DNA of 7,703 nt from Thermoleophilia bacterium. Lineage in GTDB: Bacteria > Actinomycetota > Thermoleophilia > Gaiellales > Gaiellaceae. Shown here piece by piece: positions 1 to 7,436 of this stretch. The notes under the pieces are model-generated. The model did no database searches. It worked only from the letters and a program-made list of their open reading frames with translations, and was not told where the DNA came from. How positions within the stretch are numbered: the stretch's first letter is position 1; each line of letters starts with the position of its first letter. The stretch is taken from positions 1 through 7,703 of the forward strand of contig JAICYG010000129.1 in NCBI GenBank assembly GCA_025934335.1, read 5' to 3'. Position numbers and translations under genes: made by a program.

Positions 1-431
1 ACTCGAACGTTCAGCTCGCGAACGACCTCGCGTGCGAGTTGCGCGTCGCGCGGATCGACGCGCAGCAGCGAGGCGGACGGGACGGCGGCGAGGGCCTCCT
101 CGATCAGCGCCCTGAGGACACCGGGATACGCGTCCGTGCCGCGCAGCGCGACCAGGCGCCGGCGAAGCGCACCCTGAAGCGTCTCGACGGACGCTTCGTG
201 CGCGTTGCGCAGCGTGCCGGCCGCGGCGAGTCTCGCTTCCGAACGACGGCGCTCGAGCTCGCGCGCGAGCCGGGCTTCGTCGGCGCGGGCTGCCTCCCGC
301 TCGAGCGTGCGCGCCTCGAGGTGTGCCGATTCGACGATCCGTGCCGCCTCGGCCTCGGTCTCGCCGTGCAGCCGTTCGGTCTCCGCGGCGGCGTCGGCCT
401 CGAGCGCGGTCAGCAGGTCCTTGAGCGCCAT
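1..431 (-). CDS. ntpE: A/V-type ATPase subunit E (peripheral stalk), partial
   Basis: This is the first 143 residues of the subunit E family. Subunit E pairs with the G/H subunit to form the outer stalk that holds the catalytic A3B3 head against membrane subunit I. The protein begins MALKDLLTALEADAAAETER. Roughly the first 95 residues are rich in Glu, Ala and Arg with heptad-like Leu/Ala spacing, as expected for the long N-terminal stalk helix. A more mixed segment follows (around TDAYPGVLRALIEEAL) that fits the start of the globular C-terminal domain. Family members are near 190 residues, so about 45-50 residues lie beyond base 1. The ATG at 431-429 lies four bases after the subunit K stop, with only a weak GAGG nearby, so translation is probably coupled to K. 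The coiled-coil region is low complexity; the assignment rests on it together with position directly after K, the usual I-K-E order. Confidence 0.85.
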   Translation of the reverse strand, partial: MALKDLLTALEADAAAETERLHGETEAEAARIVESAHLEARTLEREAARADEARLARELERRRSEARLAAAGTLRNAHEASVETLQGALRRRLVALRGTDAYPGVLRALIEEALAAVPSASLLRVDPRDAQLAREVVRELNVR

Positions 432-435
432 CGCC

Positions 436-651
436 TCAGAGCAGCACGAGGATCATCGCGGCGACCGCGAAGCCGAGGATGACGAGGGTCTCGGGAATCG
501 CGACCATCAGGATCGCGCGCCCGGTCAGCTCGGGCTTCTCGGCGATCGCCGCCATACCCGCGGCGCCGATCTTCGCCTGAGCGAAACCGGTGCCGAGCGC
601 GGCCAGTCCGATCGCGAGCCCCGCGCCGAGGGCCATCAATCCGTGCTGCAT
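436..651 (-). CDS. ntpK: A/V-type ATPase subunit K (c-ring proteolipid)
   Basis: This 71-residue membrane protein is the rotor-ring subunit that carries the coupling ion. It forms a single hairpin: helix 1 at about residues 3-34 (Gly/Ala-rich, GLAIGLAALGTGFAQ), a polar loop AEKPELTG at 37-44, and helix 2 at about 45-70. Glu54 in PETLVILGF is the ion-binding carboxylate and Gln25 its likely partner on helix 1. From memory, the spacing of these two residues (29) equals that of Gln110 and Glu139 in Enterococcus NtpK. The sequence is closer to the Thermus single-hairpin subunit, which shares GLAALGTG, IGAAG and PETLVI. It lacks the Thermus-type signal peptide. The ATG at 651 follows a strong tandem ribosome site, and the stop lies four bases before subunit E. 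The coupling ion cannot be settled from sequence: Thermus has the same Gln/Glu pair and uses protons. Confidence 0.95.
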   Translation of the reverse strand: MQHGLMALGAGLAIGLAALGTGFAQAKIGAAGMAAIAEKPELTGRAILMVAIPETLVILGFAVAAMILVLL

Positions 652-655
652 GCTG

Positions 656-667
656 CTCCTCCTCCTT
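656..667 (-). promoter_or_regulatory. Tandem Shine-Dalgarno site of subunit K
   Basis: On the minus strand the 40-base gap between subunits I and K reads AAGGAGGAGGAG and then CAGC before the ATG. GGAGG occurs in two overlapping registers, 6 and 9 bases from the start codon. It is the strongest ribosome site in this operon fragment. It fits the need for many c-ring subunits per complex, though that link is inference. Confidence 0.75.
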
Positions 668-691
668 CTTCTCTGTTGTGGTGCGGAATGC

Positions 692-2590
692 TCATGCCGG
701 GGCGCGCTCGCCGAACGGGCGGAACGGCTCGCCTCCTCCTTCGTAGAACTTGCTGAAGAACTCCACGTAGTGCAGGCGGAGTGCCTGGATCATCGGGCTG
801 AACCCCGCGAGCGCGAGGTTGAGTGCGTGGAAGAGCGCCGCGACGAGCACTCCCAGCCAGATCGGGCCCAGCGAGCCGAGCTGGTTCGCGACGATCGCGA
901 GATACGCCGATGCGAGGCCCACGGCCGCGAGGCGCAGGTACGAGAGCACGTTGCCGAACGTGCCGATCAGGGAGAGCGGCCCCATCATCAGGCCGAGTGC
1001 GCCTCCGGGGGCGATGACCAGGACGACGCCGACGACGATCGCCGCAACGGCAGGGACCAGTGCGCCTCCGGGCAGGTGGTCGAGAGCGATGCCGGCGAGG
1101 CCGAACGTGCCGCCGAGCGCGAGCAGCGTGCCCGCCCGCTCGAGCAGCTCGCCGCCGCGTCGTTCGAGCGCCGAGCGCCAGAGGCCGAGCAGCAGTCCGA
1201 GCACGACGTGCGCGGCCCCGATCGCGAGTGAAAAGAGCAGGAGCGGCTCGACCGCGTCCTTGCCGCCGCGGTAGAACCAGAGCGCGTGCAGGCCGGCTCG
1301 GTGACCGAGGTCGCCGAGCGCTTCGCCGAAGACGAAGCCGAAGACGATCGCCCAGAGAGATCCCGCGATGAAGACTCGAGTGAGATCGCGGACGACCGGC
1401 GACGCGGCGAAGCGGCGGCGGACGAAGACAGACAGCCCGAGGAGGAGCGCGCCGTAGCCGATGTCGCCGACCATCACGCCGACCATCAGCGGCAGGAACA
1501 GCGCCATCAGCATCGTCGGATCGAGCGACCCGCTGCGCGGCAGGTCGAGGAGGCGCACGAGGAACTCGAACGGACGGGCCGGCGCTGGGTTTCTCATCAG
1601 CACGGGCGGCTCGACACCGGGCCGCGTTTCGAGGGCTTCGACGGCGATCTCTTCACTGGCGGCGAGCTCGAGCTCGTGCCGGAGCAGGCGCAGCTTCGCG
1701 GTCGGCGTCCAGCCTGCGGCGACGAAGGTGCGCGCGGTGGCACCGAGCTGCTCGACCGCGTCGAGCTGTGCCAGCTCGGCGAGGAGGCGGCTCCGGGCGG
1801 CGGCCCAGGCGGGTGCCCGGGGGGCGAGGAGCTCCTGCAGGTCGGTCGTCGCCACTTCGAGATCGTTCGGGAGGTCACGGAGACGCGCCTCCATCGCGCT
1901 GACCGCTCCGTGGAACGAGAGCCGTTCGTAGCGTTCCGGCAGCGGTAGATGGCGGACGTGCTCCCGCCCGAGCAGTGTGCGCACGGCGTCTGCGTCGTCG
2001 TGGGCGACGACGACCAGGCAGCCGACCACGTCCGCGTCCACGCGTGTCGTCACGAGCTCGAAGCGGTTGCCGACGAGCTCAAGCAGCGCCGTGCGGAGGC
2101 CCTCGACGAGCCCGTCGTCGCTCGTGTTGAGGACGAGAGCGACCGTGTCGAGCCGGAGCGCCCGCAGCTGCTGCTCGTCGAGCTCGGCGAGCTCGGGGAC
2201 GAGCGGCAAGAGCCGTCGCAGCGGCTCGAGATACCGGGGGAGGACGGCGAGCTCCGTCCGGAGCTCGTCGATGCGCGTCGCGAGCGACTCGATCCGCGGT
2301 GCGATCGCGTCGAGCTCCGCGGCGACCTGCGCCGCCTGCACGCTCGCCTCGCCGATCGTCGGGCTCGGCCCGGCGAGCTCGAGCAGCCCGCCCAGCCGGG
2401 CGATCAGGAGGCGGAGCTCGTCCGCCCGTGCTTCACGCTCGGCGTCGCCCGGCATCGCGGTGAGCGTCGGCTCCGCCTCTCCGACCGCGGGATCGAGCTG
2501 GAGGAGCTGCAGTCGATAGAGGCGTTGCAGGACCTGCTCGAGCCTCGGCGCTCGGCTCACGATTCGCACGCGCGTCATCGGCTCGAGCAC
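692..2590 (-). CDS. ntpI: A/V-type ATPase subunit I (membrane a-subunit)
   Basis: This 632-residue protein is the stator membrane subunit that supplies the ion half-channels next to the K ring. Residues 1-330 form the cytoplasmic arm, with an alpha/beta start (PMTRVRIVS), Leu/Glu-rich helices around 85-140, and a second alpha/beta part. Residues 331-632 are the membrane domain. Family hallmarks are PPVLMRN (329-334), DPTMLMALFLPLMVG followed by GDIGYG (357-380), FGNVLSYLRLAAVGLA (545-560), and RLHYVEFFSKFYEGGGEPF (605-623). Arg553 and Arg605 are the expected pair of conserved channel arginines. About seven or eight membrane helices are visible. I chose the GTG at 2590: AGGAGG lies four bases upstream and the resulting start VLEPMTRVRIV matches the usual family beginning. 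The ATG at 2578 (ATGA overlap with the previous gene's stop) is the alternative and would shorten the protein by four residues. Length is usual for bacterial members. Confidence 0.95.
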   Translation of the reverse strand: MLEPMTRVRIVSRAPRLEQVLQRLYRLQLLQLDPAVGEAEPTLTAMPGDAEREARADELRLLIARLGGLLELAGPSPTIGEASVQAAQVAAELDAIAPRIESLATRIDELRTELAVLPRYLEPLRRLLPLVPELAELDEQQLRALRLDTVALVLNTSDDGLVEGLRTALLELVGNRFELVTTRVDADVVGCLVVVAHDDADAVRTLLGREHVRHLPLPERYERLSFHGAVSAMEARLRDLPNDLEVATTDLQELLAPRAPAWAAARSRLLAELAQLDAVEQLGATARTFVAAGWTPTAKLRLLRHELELAASEEIAVEALETRPGVEPPVLMRNPAPARPFEFLVRLLDLPRSGSLDPTMLMALFLPLMVGVMVGDIGYGALLLGLSVFVRRRFAASPVVRDLTRVFIAGSLWAIVFGFVFGEALGDLGHRAGLHALWFYRGGKDAVEPLLLFSLAIGAAHVVLGLLLGLWRSALERRGGELLERAGTLLALGGTFGLAGIALDHLPGGALVPAVAAIVVGVVLVIAPGGALGLMMGPLSLIGTFGNVLSYLRLAAVGLASAYLAIVANQLGSLGPIWLGVLVAALFHALNLALAGFSPMIQALRLHYVEFFSKFYEGGGEPFRPFGERAPA

Positions 2591-2928
2591 GTCGCCTCCT
2601 GCCTCACCGGCGGCAGGACGAGCGCCAGCCCGGCCTCGACGAACGCCGCTTCGACCTCGCCCGCCCGGGCCTGCATCGCCGCGGCGGCCGCTTCGGCCGC
2701 AGCGGTCACGGCCCGGGTCTCCGTGGCAGCGGCCGAAGCGAGCGAGCCCTGGCGCTCGGCCGACCGGCGCGCGGCGCGCTCGCGCGCCGCAGCGACGATG
2801 CCGTCTGCCTCGAGTCGCGCTCGTTCGAGACGCGCCTCGGAGTCGGAGGCGGCGGTCTTGGCAGTCTCGAGCGCGTGCTCCAGCTCGAGCACCGAGCCGA
2901 GGGCGCCGTTCTCGGTCGGGGACGTCAT
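2575..2928 (-). CDS. A/V-type ATPase G/H-type peripheral stalk subunit
   Basis: This 117-residue protein is almost wholly helical. Residues 12-95 are dominated by Ala, Glu and Arg (LELEHALETAKTAASDSEAR and onward), the composition of a long coiled coil. A short hydrophobic end follows (AFVEAGLALVLPP). This matches the small stalk subunit called G in Thermus, H (AhaH) in archaea and F in Enterococcus, which winds around subunit E to make the outer stalk. The identification depends mostly on position immediately before subunit I, where this subunit sits in the classical operons; sequence alone would only support an Ala-rich coiled-coil protein. Its ATG overlaps the subunit D stop as ATGA and has no strong ribosome site, so coupled translation is likely. 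Its own stop lies inside the start region of subunit I. Confidence 0.75.
   Translation of the reverse strand: MTSPTENGALGSVLELEHALETAKTAASDSEARLERARLEADGIVAAARERAARRSAERQGSLASAAATETRAVTAAAEAAAAAMQARAGEVEAAFVEAGLALVLPPVRQEATCSSR
2595..2600 (-). promoter_or_regulatory. Shine-Dalgarno site deciding the GTG start of subunit I
   Basis: AGGAGG on the minus strand sits inside the end of the G/H-type stalk gene. It is 4 bases from the GTG at 2590 and 16 bases from the ATG at 2578. The shorter distance favours GTG, although 4 bases is on the short side. Confidence 0.55.
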
Positions 2929-3575
2929 CGATTCGCCCGCTGTGCCTGCGCTCGCCGCCGTCCGGCAGCACGTGCCCGGCGCAGTCGGACGCGATCTTCG
3001 AGCTCGCGTTCGTCGAGCACCGCCCGGATCGCGTCGCGCTCGCTCTCGAGTCGCGGGATCACCACCTGCTCGAGGGCATTTACGCGACGAGTTGTGCGCG
3101 TGATCTCGTCGGCAAGTCGGCGCAGGCTGAGCTCGCGGGCTGCGACATCGAGAAGGCGATCGAGCTGGCGCTCGAAGGCTGCGGCCGCCGCGTCGACGTG
3201 TGGCGTGCTCGCGGTGAGGTCGTAGCCGCGCTCGGTAAGGGGGCGCAGGACAGGCTCGTGCTCGAGCTCGACGACCTGCACTCCGGCGACACTCCGCGCC
3301 GCGAGCCGTGTCTCGACGTCGCCGGACGCCGCGAGCGCCGCCGACCCGACGACCTCGGCGCCGTCGGCCGAGACCGCCTCGGACAGCGCCCGCCGGCTCT
3401 CGGCTGCGCGACGTCCCAGTTCTTCGACCGCCTCGACGACCGACGCGCCCAGCCGACCGAACTCCTTCATCAGGGCCGCGCGCTTGTCCTTGAGCAGGTC
3501 ACGTCCCTGCGTCGCGAGCCCGATGCGCGCGCGGCGCGCCAGTAGTTCCGTGCGCGTCGCGCTCAGCTCGGCCAC
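2925..3575 (-). CDS. ntpD: A/V-type ATPase subunit D (central rotor shaft)
   Basis: This 216-residue protein is the central shaft that turns inside the A3B3 head and passes torque to the K ring. Family marks are the N-terminal ELSATRTELLARR, then GRDLLKDKRAALMKEF (24-39), and the C-terminal helix with RRLADEITRTTRRVNALEQ (152-170), VVIPRL (171-176) and LDERELEDRVRLRR (187-200). The last 20 residues form a very basic Arg/Ala/Gln tail. The reading frame is open up to an ATG at 3662, but I chose the GTG at 3575. GGAG lies six bases upstream, the family N-terminus starts exactly there, and the 29-residue extension has no ribosome site and no family look. Length is normal (about 200-220). It is the first gene of the operon fragment, whereas in Thermus and Enterococcus it follows subunit B. 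Confidence 0.93.
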   Translation of the reverse strand: MAELSATRTELLARRARIGLATQGRDLLKDKRAALMKEFGRLGASVVEAVEELGRRAAESRRALSEAVSADGAEVVGSAALAASGDVETRLAARSVAGVQVVELEHEPVLRPLTERGYDLTASTPHVDAAAAAFERQLDRLLDVAARELSLRRLADEITRTTRRVNALEQVVIPRLESERDAIRAVLDERELEDRVRLRRARAAGRRRAQAQRANR

Positions 3576-3715
3576 GCTCGTCTCCAATCGCCGTCGTTTT
3601 CGCGAGGCACGTACCCAGAATCGCGACCCCGAACCCGCTGCGCCATCCGGCGCGACCCCCATGATCCGGACGTCGTCACCCCAGGCAACCCGCGGACGTC
3701 ACTTACGCTCCGGCC
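3576..3715. promoter_or_regulatory. Divergent intergenic region between the ATPase operon and pfkB
   Basis: These 140 bases separate two divergent transcription units and should hold a promoter for each. For the ATPase operon a weak candidate on the minus strand is TTGCCT (3688-3683), a 16-base spacer, and GATCAT (3666-3661); each box matches 4 of 6 consensus bases. For pfkB, TACGCT (3704-3709) fits a TANNNT -10 box, placing a start near 3716, but no good -35 box is seen. An 8-base direct repeat CGGACGTC occurs at 3667-3674 and 3693-3700, on either side of the candidate minus-strand -35 box. No long stem-loop or riboswitch is recognised. Confidence 0.35.
3582..3585 (-). promoter_or_regulatory. 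Shine-Dalgarno site deciding the GTG start of subunit D
   Basis: GGAG on the minus strand, in the context TTGGAGACGAGC directly before GTG, has a six-base spacer. It supports the GTG at 3575 over the distant ATG at 3662. Confidence 0.6.
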
Positions 3716-4663
3716 ATCGAGATCGACGTCGTCACGCTCACGCTCAACCCCGCCCTCGACGCGACCGCGGAGGTGGATGAATTGCTGCCCTACCGCAAGC
3801 TGCGGGGGCAGCTCGTCGCGCGCGAGCCGGGCGGCGGGGGCATCAACGTCGCGCGCGTGCTGCACCGCTTCGGCGTCGCGACTCGAGCGATCTTCCCGGC
3901 AGGAGGCCTCACCGGAGCGAGTCTTATCGCGGCTCTTGCCCGCGACGGGGTTCCGATGGAGGCGCTCGACTCACCTGCTCCGACGCGTGAGTCGATCACG
4001 ATCTGGGTTCGCTCGACCGGCGAGCACTACCGGATCCTCGTCCCGGGAGAGCCGCTGTCCGATCGCGTCCGGCGGGCATGCCTCGAGGCGCTCGGCGCCG
4101 CTCCGGCACCGCGCTACGTCGTGCTCAGCGGGAGCCTTCCGCCGGAGCTGCCCGCCGCCGTCGTCGCCGACGTTGCCACGGTCGCGCGGGGCCTCGGCGC
4201 GAGTTTCGTCTGCGACTCGGCGGGCGAGGCGCTGGCGGCGGCGGTCGACGCAGGGGCCGATCTCGTCTCGCCGAACCGTCGCGAGTTGCGCGAGCTGCTC
4301 GAACCTGGCACGGCACCGGAGGACTTCGACCACGAGGCGGGCGCGCGCCGCCTCGTGGCACGAGGCGTCGGAGCGGTGGTCGTCTCACTCGGCTCGGACG
4401 GCGCCTTCGGGGTCGACCGGAGCGGGAACGAGACCCGTTGCCCGTCGCCGGCCGTCAGCGTGCTGAGCGCCGTCGGCGCCGGAGACTCTCTGCTCGCGGG
4501 CGTGGTGCTCGGCCTTCTGCGCGACGAGTCGTTCGGAGAAGCCGTCCAGCGCGGCGTGGTCATGGGCGCTGCGACCTGCGTCGAGCACGGCTCCGAGCTG
4601 GCCGAGCCCGAGGTGGCGGAGGCGCTGCTCGACGAAGCGCGTCGCGTGAGCAGCCCGGACTGA
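3716..4663 (+). CDS. pfkB: 6-phosphofructokinase, PfkB (Pfk-2) type
   Basis: This ribokinase-family sugar kinase probably phosphorylates fructose 6-phosphate with ATP in glycolysis. Counting from the ATC at 3716, it shows TLTLNPALD with Asp15, the Pfk-2-like KLRGQLVAREPGGGGINVAR (28-47; Asn44 binds substrate), AIFPAGG, TRESITI, LSGSLPP, DSAGEAL, SPNRRE and the second signature VGAGDS with catalytic Asp257. From memory, these sit one residue from E. coli PfkB Asp14, Asn43 and Asp256, so the alignment has no net gap over most of the length; the protein would be 315 residues against 309. The Lys/Arg of KLR favours Pfk-2 over 1-phosphofructokinase (FruK) or tagatose-6-phosphate kinase (LacC), but these cannot be fully excluded. 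The start is abnormal. The frame is open from 3665, yet the first ATG/GTG/TTG is the GTG at 3773, which would remove the first strand and Asp15 and has no proper ribosome site. ATC at 3716 is a placeholder. Confidence 0.82.
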   Translation: MEIDVVTLTLNPALDATAEVDELLPYRKLRGQLVAREPGGGGINVARVLHRFGVATRAIFPAGGLTGASLIAALARDGVPMEALDSPAPTRESITIWVRSTGEHYRILVPGEPLSDRVRRACLEALGAAPAPRYVVLSGSLPPELPAAVVADVATVARGLGASFVCDSAGEALAAAVDAGADLVSPNRRELRELLEPGTAPEDFDHEAGARRLVARGVGAVVVSLGSDGAFGVDRSGNETRCPSPAVSVLSAVGAGDSLLAGVVLGLLRDESFGEAVQRGVVMGAATCVEHGSELAEPEVAEALLDEARRVSSPD

Positions 4664-4679
4664 CCGCTCGCGGGTGCGA

Positions 4680-5524
<845 letters not shown>

Positions 5525-5528
<4 letters not shown>

Positions 5529-6526
5529 GTCGCCACCGCCTCGCGCTCGCTCGCCGGATGCGCCGTGCGCACCCAGTGCCCCGGCCGCAGCTCGCGCAGC
5601 GCCGGCGGCTCGACGGTGCACGAGTCGGCGCAGCCGGCGTAGGCGCAACGCGCGGCGAAGCGGCAGGCTGCGGGTGGGTCGATCAGGTCGGGTGGCCGGC
5701 CGGGGATCGCGGCCAGCCGGCGCTCGCGCGCCCGGGTGTCGTCGAGGTCGGGGAGGGCCGCAAGCAGCGCCTCGGTGTAGGGATGCTCCGGGTTGCGGAA
5801 GAGCTCGTGCGCGGAGGCCTGCTCGACGATCTGGCCGGCGTACATGACCGCGACGTCGTCGGCGGACTCGGCGACGACGCCCATGTTGTGGGTGATCAGG
5901 ATCATCGCCATGTCGCGCTCGCGGCGGAGGTCGTCGAGCAGGTCGAGGACCTGTGCCTGCACGGTGACGTCGAGCGCAGTCGTCGGCTCGTCGGCGATCA
6001 GCAGGCGCGGCTCGCACGCGATCGCGATCGCGATCACGACGCGCTGGCGCATGCCGCCCGAAAAGCGGTGCGGGTAGTCGTCGAGGCGGTCCGCCGCCCG
6101 CGGGATGCCGACCTCCTCGAGCAGCCCGACCGCGCGCCGCCGTGCCGAGTGACGGTCGAGGTCGAGGTGACGCTGCAGCACCTCGACGATCTGGGTGCCG
6201 ATCGTCAGCGTCGGGTTGAGCGCCGTCATCGGGTCCTGGAAGACCATCGCGATCTGGCGGCCGCGGACGTCCTCGAGCTGCCGTTCGGAGAGTGTCGTGA
6301 GCTCGCGGCCGTCGAAGCGAATCGAGCCGGAGACGATCTGCGCCGGCGGCGTCGGCAGGAGGCGCATGATCGAGAGTGCGGTGACGGACTTGCCGGAGCC
6401 GGACTCGCCGACGATCCCGAGCGTCTTGCCCTTCTCGACGCTGAAGTCGATGCCGTCGACGGCGCGGACGAGGCCGGCGCGCGTGAAGAAGTGGGTGCGA
6501 AGGTCGGTGACCTCGAGCAGTGCCAT
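5525..6526 (-). CDS. oppD: Peptide ABC transporter ATP-binding protein, OppD/DppD type
   Basis: This 333-residue ATPase subunit starts MALLEVTDLRTHFFTRAG. It has Walker A GESGSGKS (40-47), Q-loop Gln97 in FQDPMTALNPTLTIG, signature FSGGMRQR (155-162), Walker B LLIADEP (175-181, Glu180 catalytic), TTALDVTVQAQ and switch His213. FSGGMRQR with QDPMTALNP marks the OppD/DppD half of the pair. The C-terminal oligopeptide-transporter domain is complete: IPGRPPDLIDPP leads to Cys288, Cys294, Cys299 and Cys303, a cluster known in this family to bind an iron-sulfur centre. The ATG at 6526 follows the oppC stop after one base. GGGAG is seven bases upstream, preferred over an upstream in-frame ATG (6562) that would add 12 residues of non-family sequence inside oppC. 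Length is normal. Confidence 0.94.
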
Positions 6527-6527
6527 G

Positions 6528-7436
6528 TCAGGTCTCCCTCGTGCGCGGGTCGAGCGCGTCACGAAGGCCGTCGGCGATGAAGTTCGCGCAGAGCACGAGC
6601 GTGGCGATCGCGAGGCTCGGGATGATGATGATGTGCGGGTGAGCGCGGTAGGCGTCGCGGCCGTCCTGGGCCATCGCGCCCCAGGACGCGTCGGGCGGGT
6701 TGATGCCGAGGCCGAGGAAGGAGAGGAACGCCTCGCCGAGGATCACGCCCGGCAGCTCGAGGAAGATCGTGATCACGAGCACGCCGAGCGTGTTCGGGAG
6801 CAGGTGGCGGCCGAGGATCGCGTACCAGCGGACACCCACCGCCTTGGCGGCGCGCACGTAGTCGTTCTCCTTGAGCGTGATGATCTGCCCGCGGACGACG
6901 CGCGCGGTGATGAACCAGCTGGCGATCGAGAGCGCGACCACCATCGTCCAGAAGTTGACGGTGCCGATGATCGCGAGCGCAAGGATCGCGAACGGCAGGT
7001 ACGGCAGCCCGTAGAGCGCGTCGAGGAAGCGCATCAGCCCGTTGTCGAGCTTTCCGCCGACGAAGCCTGAGACGGCGCCGTACACGACGCCGATCAGGAG
7101 GATCGCGACCGTGGCGCCGAAGCCGATGCCGATCGAGATGCGGCCGCCGAGGGCCGCGCGCGTGAAGAGGTCGCGGCCGAACTGATCGGTGCCGAACGGG
7201 TGACTCCAGCTCGGCCCCTGGTAGGCGTCGGGAAAGTAGATGCGGTTCGGGTCGTGCGGCGAGAGGATCGGCGCGACGACGCACCAGACGACGATCAGCA
7301 GGAACACGATTCCCGCCGCCACCGCGCCGCGGTTGCGCAGGTAGCGACGCCAGGCGTCCTGCCAGAGGCTCGACTGCCGGATCGGCGCGCCGGCCTCGAC
7401 CCCGGCCATGCGGCCCGCGATTTCCGTGGCGCTCAC
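6528..7436 (-). CDS. oppC: Peptide ABC transporter permease, OppC/DppC type
   Basis: This 302-residue inner-membrane permease forms the transport channel with OppB. It has a cytoplasmic N-terminus of about 37 residues (WRRYLRNRGAVAAG), a first membrane helix near 38-57, and the OppC hallmark HPFGTDQFGRDLFTR (79-93). Further helices lie near 103-125, 143-160, 164-180, 216-238 and 269-289. The EAA-type coupling loop is NDYVRAAKAVGVRWYAILGR (191-210) followed by HLLPNT, which contacts the ATPase. EAFLSFLGLG and PPDASWGAM (247-255) are also family marks. It ends LRDALDPRTRET, typical of the family. The start is GTG at 7436, overlapping the oppB stop as GTGA, with GGGAGG seven bases upstream. An ATG at 7409 lacks a ribosome site. 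Length is usual. Confidence 0.95.
   Translation of the reverse strand: MSATEIAGRMAGVEAGAPIRQSSLWQDAWRRYLRNRGAVAAGIVFLLIVVWCVVAPILSPHDPNRIYFPDAYQGPSWSHPFGTDQFGRDLFTRAALGGRISIGIGFGATVAILLIGVVYGAVSGFVGGKLDNGLMRFLDALYGLPYLPFAILALAIIGTVNFWTMVVALSIASWFITARVVRGQIITLKENDYVRAAKAVGVRWYAILGRHLLPNTLGVLVITIFLELPGVILGEAFLSFLGLGINPPDASWGAMAQDGRDAYRAHPHIIIIPSLAIATLVLCANFIADGLRDALDPRTRET
6534..6538 (-). promoter_or_regulatory. Shine-Dalgarno site of oppD
   Basis: GGGAG on the minus strand, within the last codons of oppC, has a seven-base spacer to the ATG at 6526. It decides that start over the in-frame ATG at 6562. Confidence 0.6.

Noticed and set aside
2591..2971. Upstream extension of the subunit I frame to 2971
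   Set aside because: It overlaps the G/H gene entirely, is Arg/Gly-rich and unlike the family N-terminus. GTG 2590 with AGGAGG explains the start better.
1949..3103. Long plus-strand open frame of 384 codons opposite subunits I and G/H
   Set aside because: It is antisense to well-supported genes, has a low-complexity Arg/Glu/Ala translation and no recognisable fold. Such frames are common shadows in high-GC DNA.
1..3575. Very frequent CTCGAG and GAGCTC hexamers as a possible signal sequence
   Set aside because: They fall in phase with Leu-Glu and Glu-Leu codon pairs in helical, coiled-coil genes and need no other explanation.
3576..3662. A 29-residue N-terminal extension of subunit D from ATG 3662
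   Set aside because: It has no ribosome site and no similarity to the family. The family N-terminus begins at GTG 3575, which has GGAG at six bases.
4664..4673. CCGC-TC-GCGG inverted repeat between pfkB and oppF as a terminator
   Set aside because: The loop would be two bases and no T-run follows on either strand.
6018..6036. Tandem GCGATC repeat (GCGATCGCGATCGCGATC)
   Set aside because: It encodes the Ile-Ala alternation of the conserved helix after the OppD signature (VIAIAIA) with preferred codons, so it is coding sequence rather than a separate repeat.
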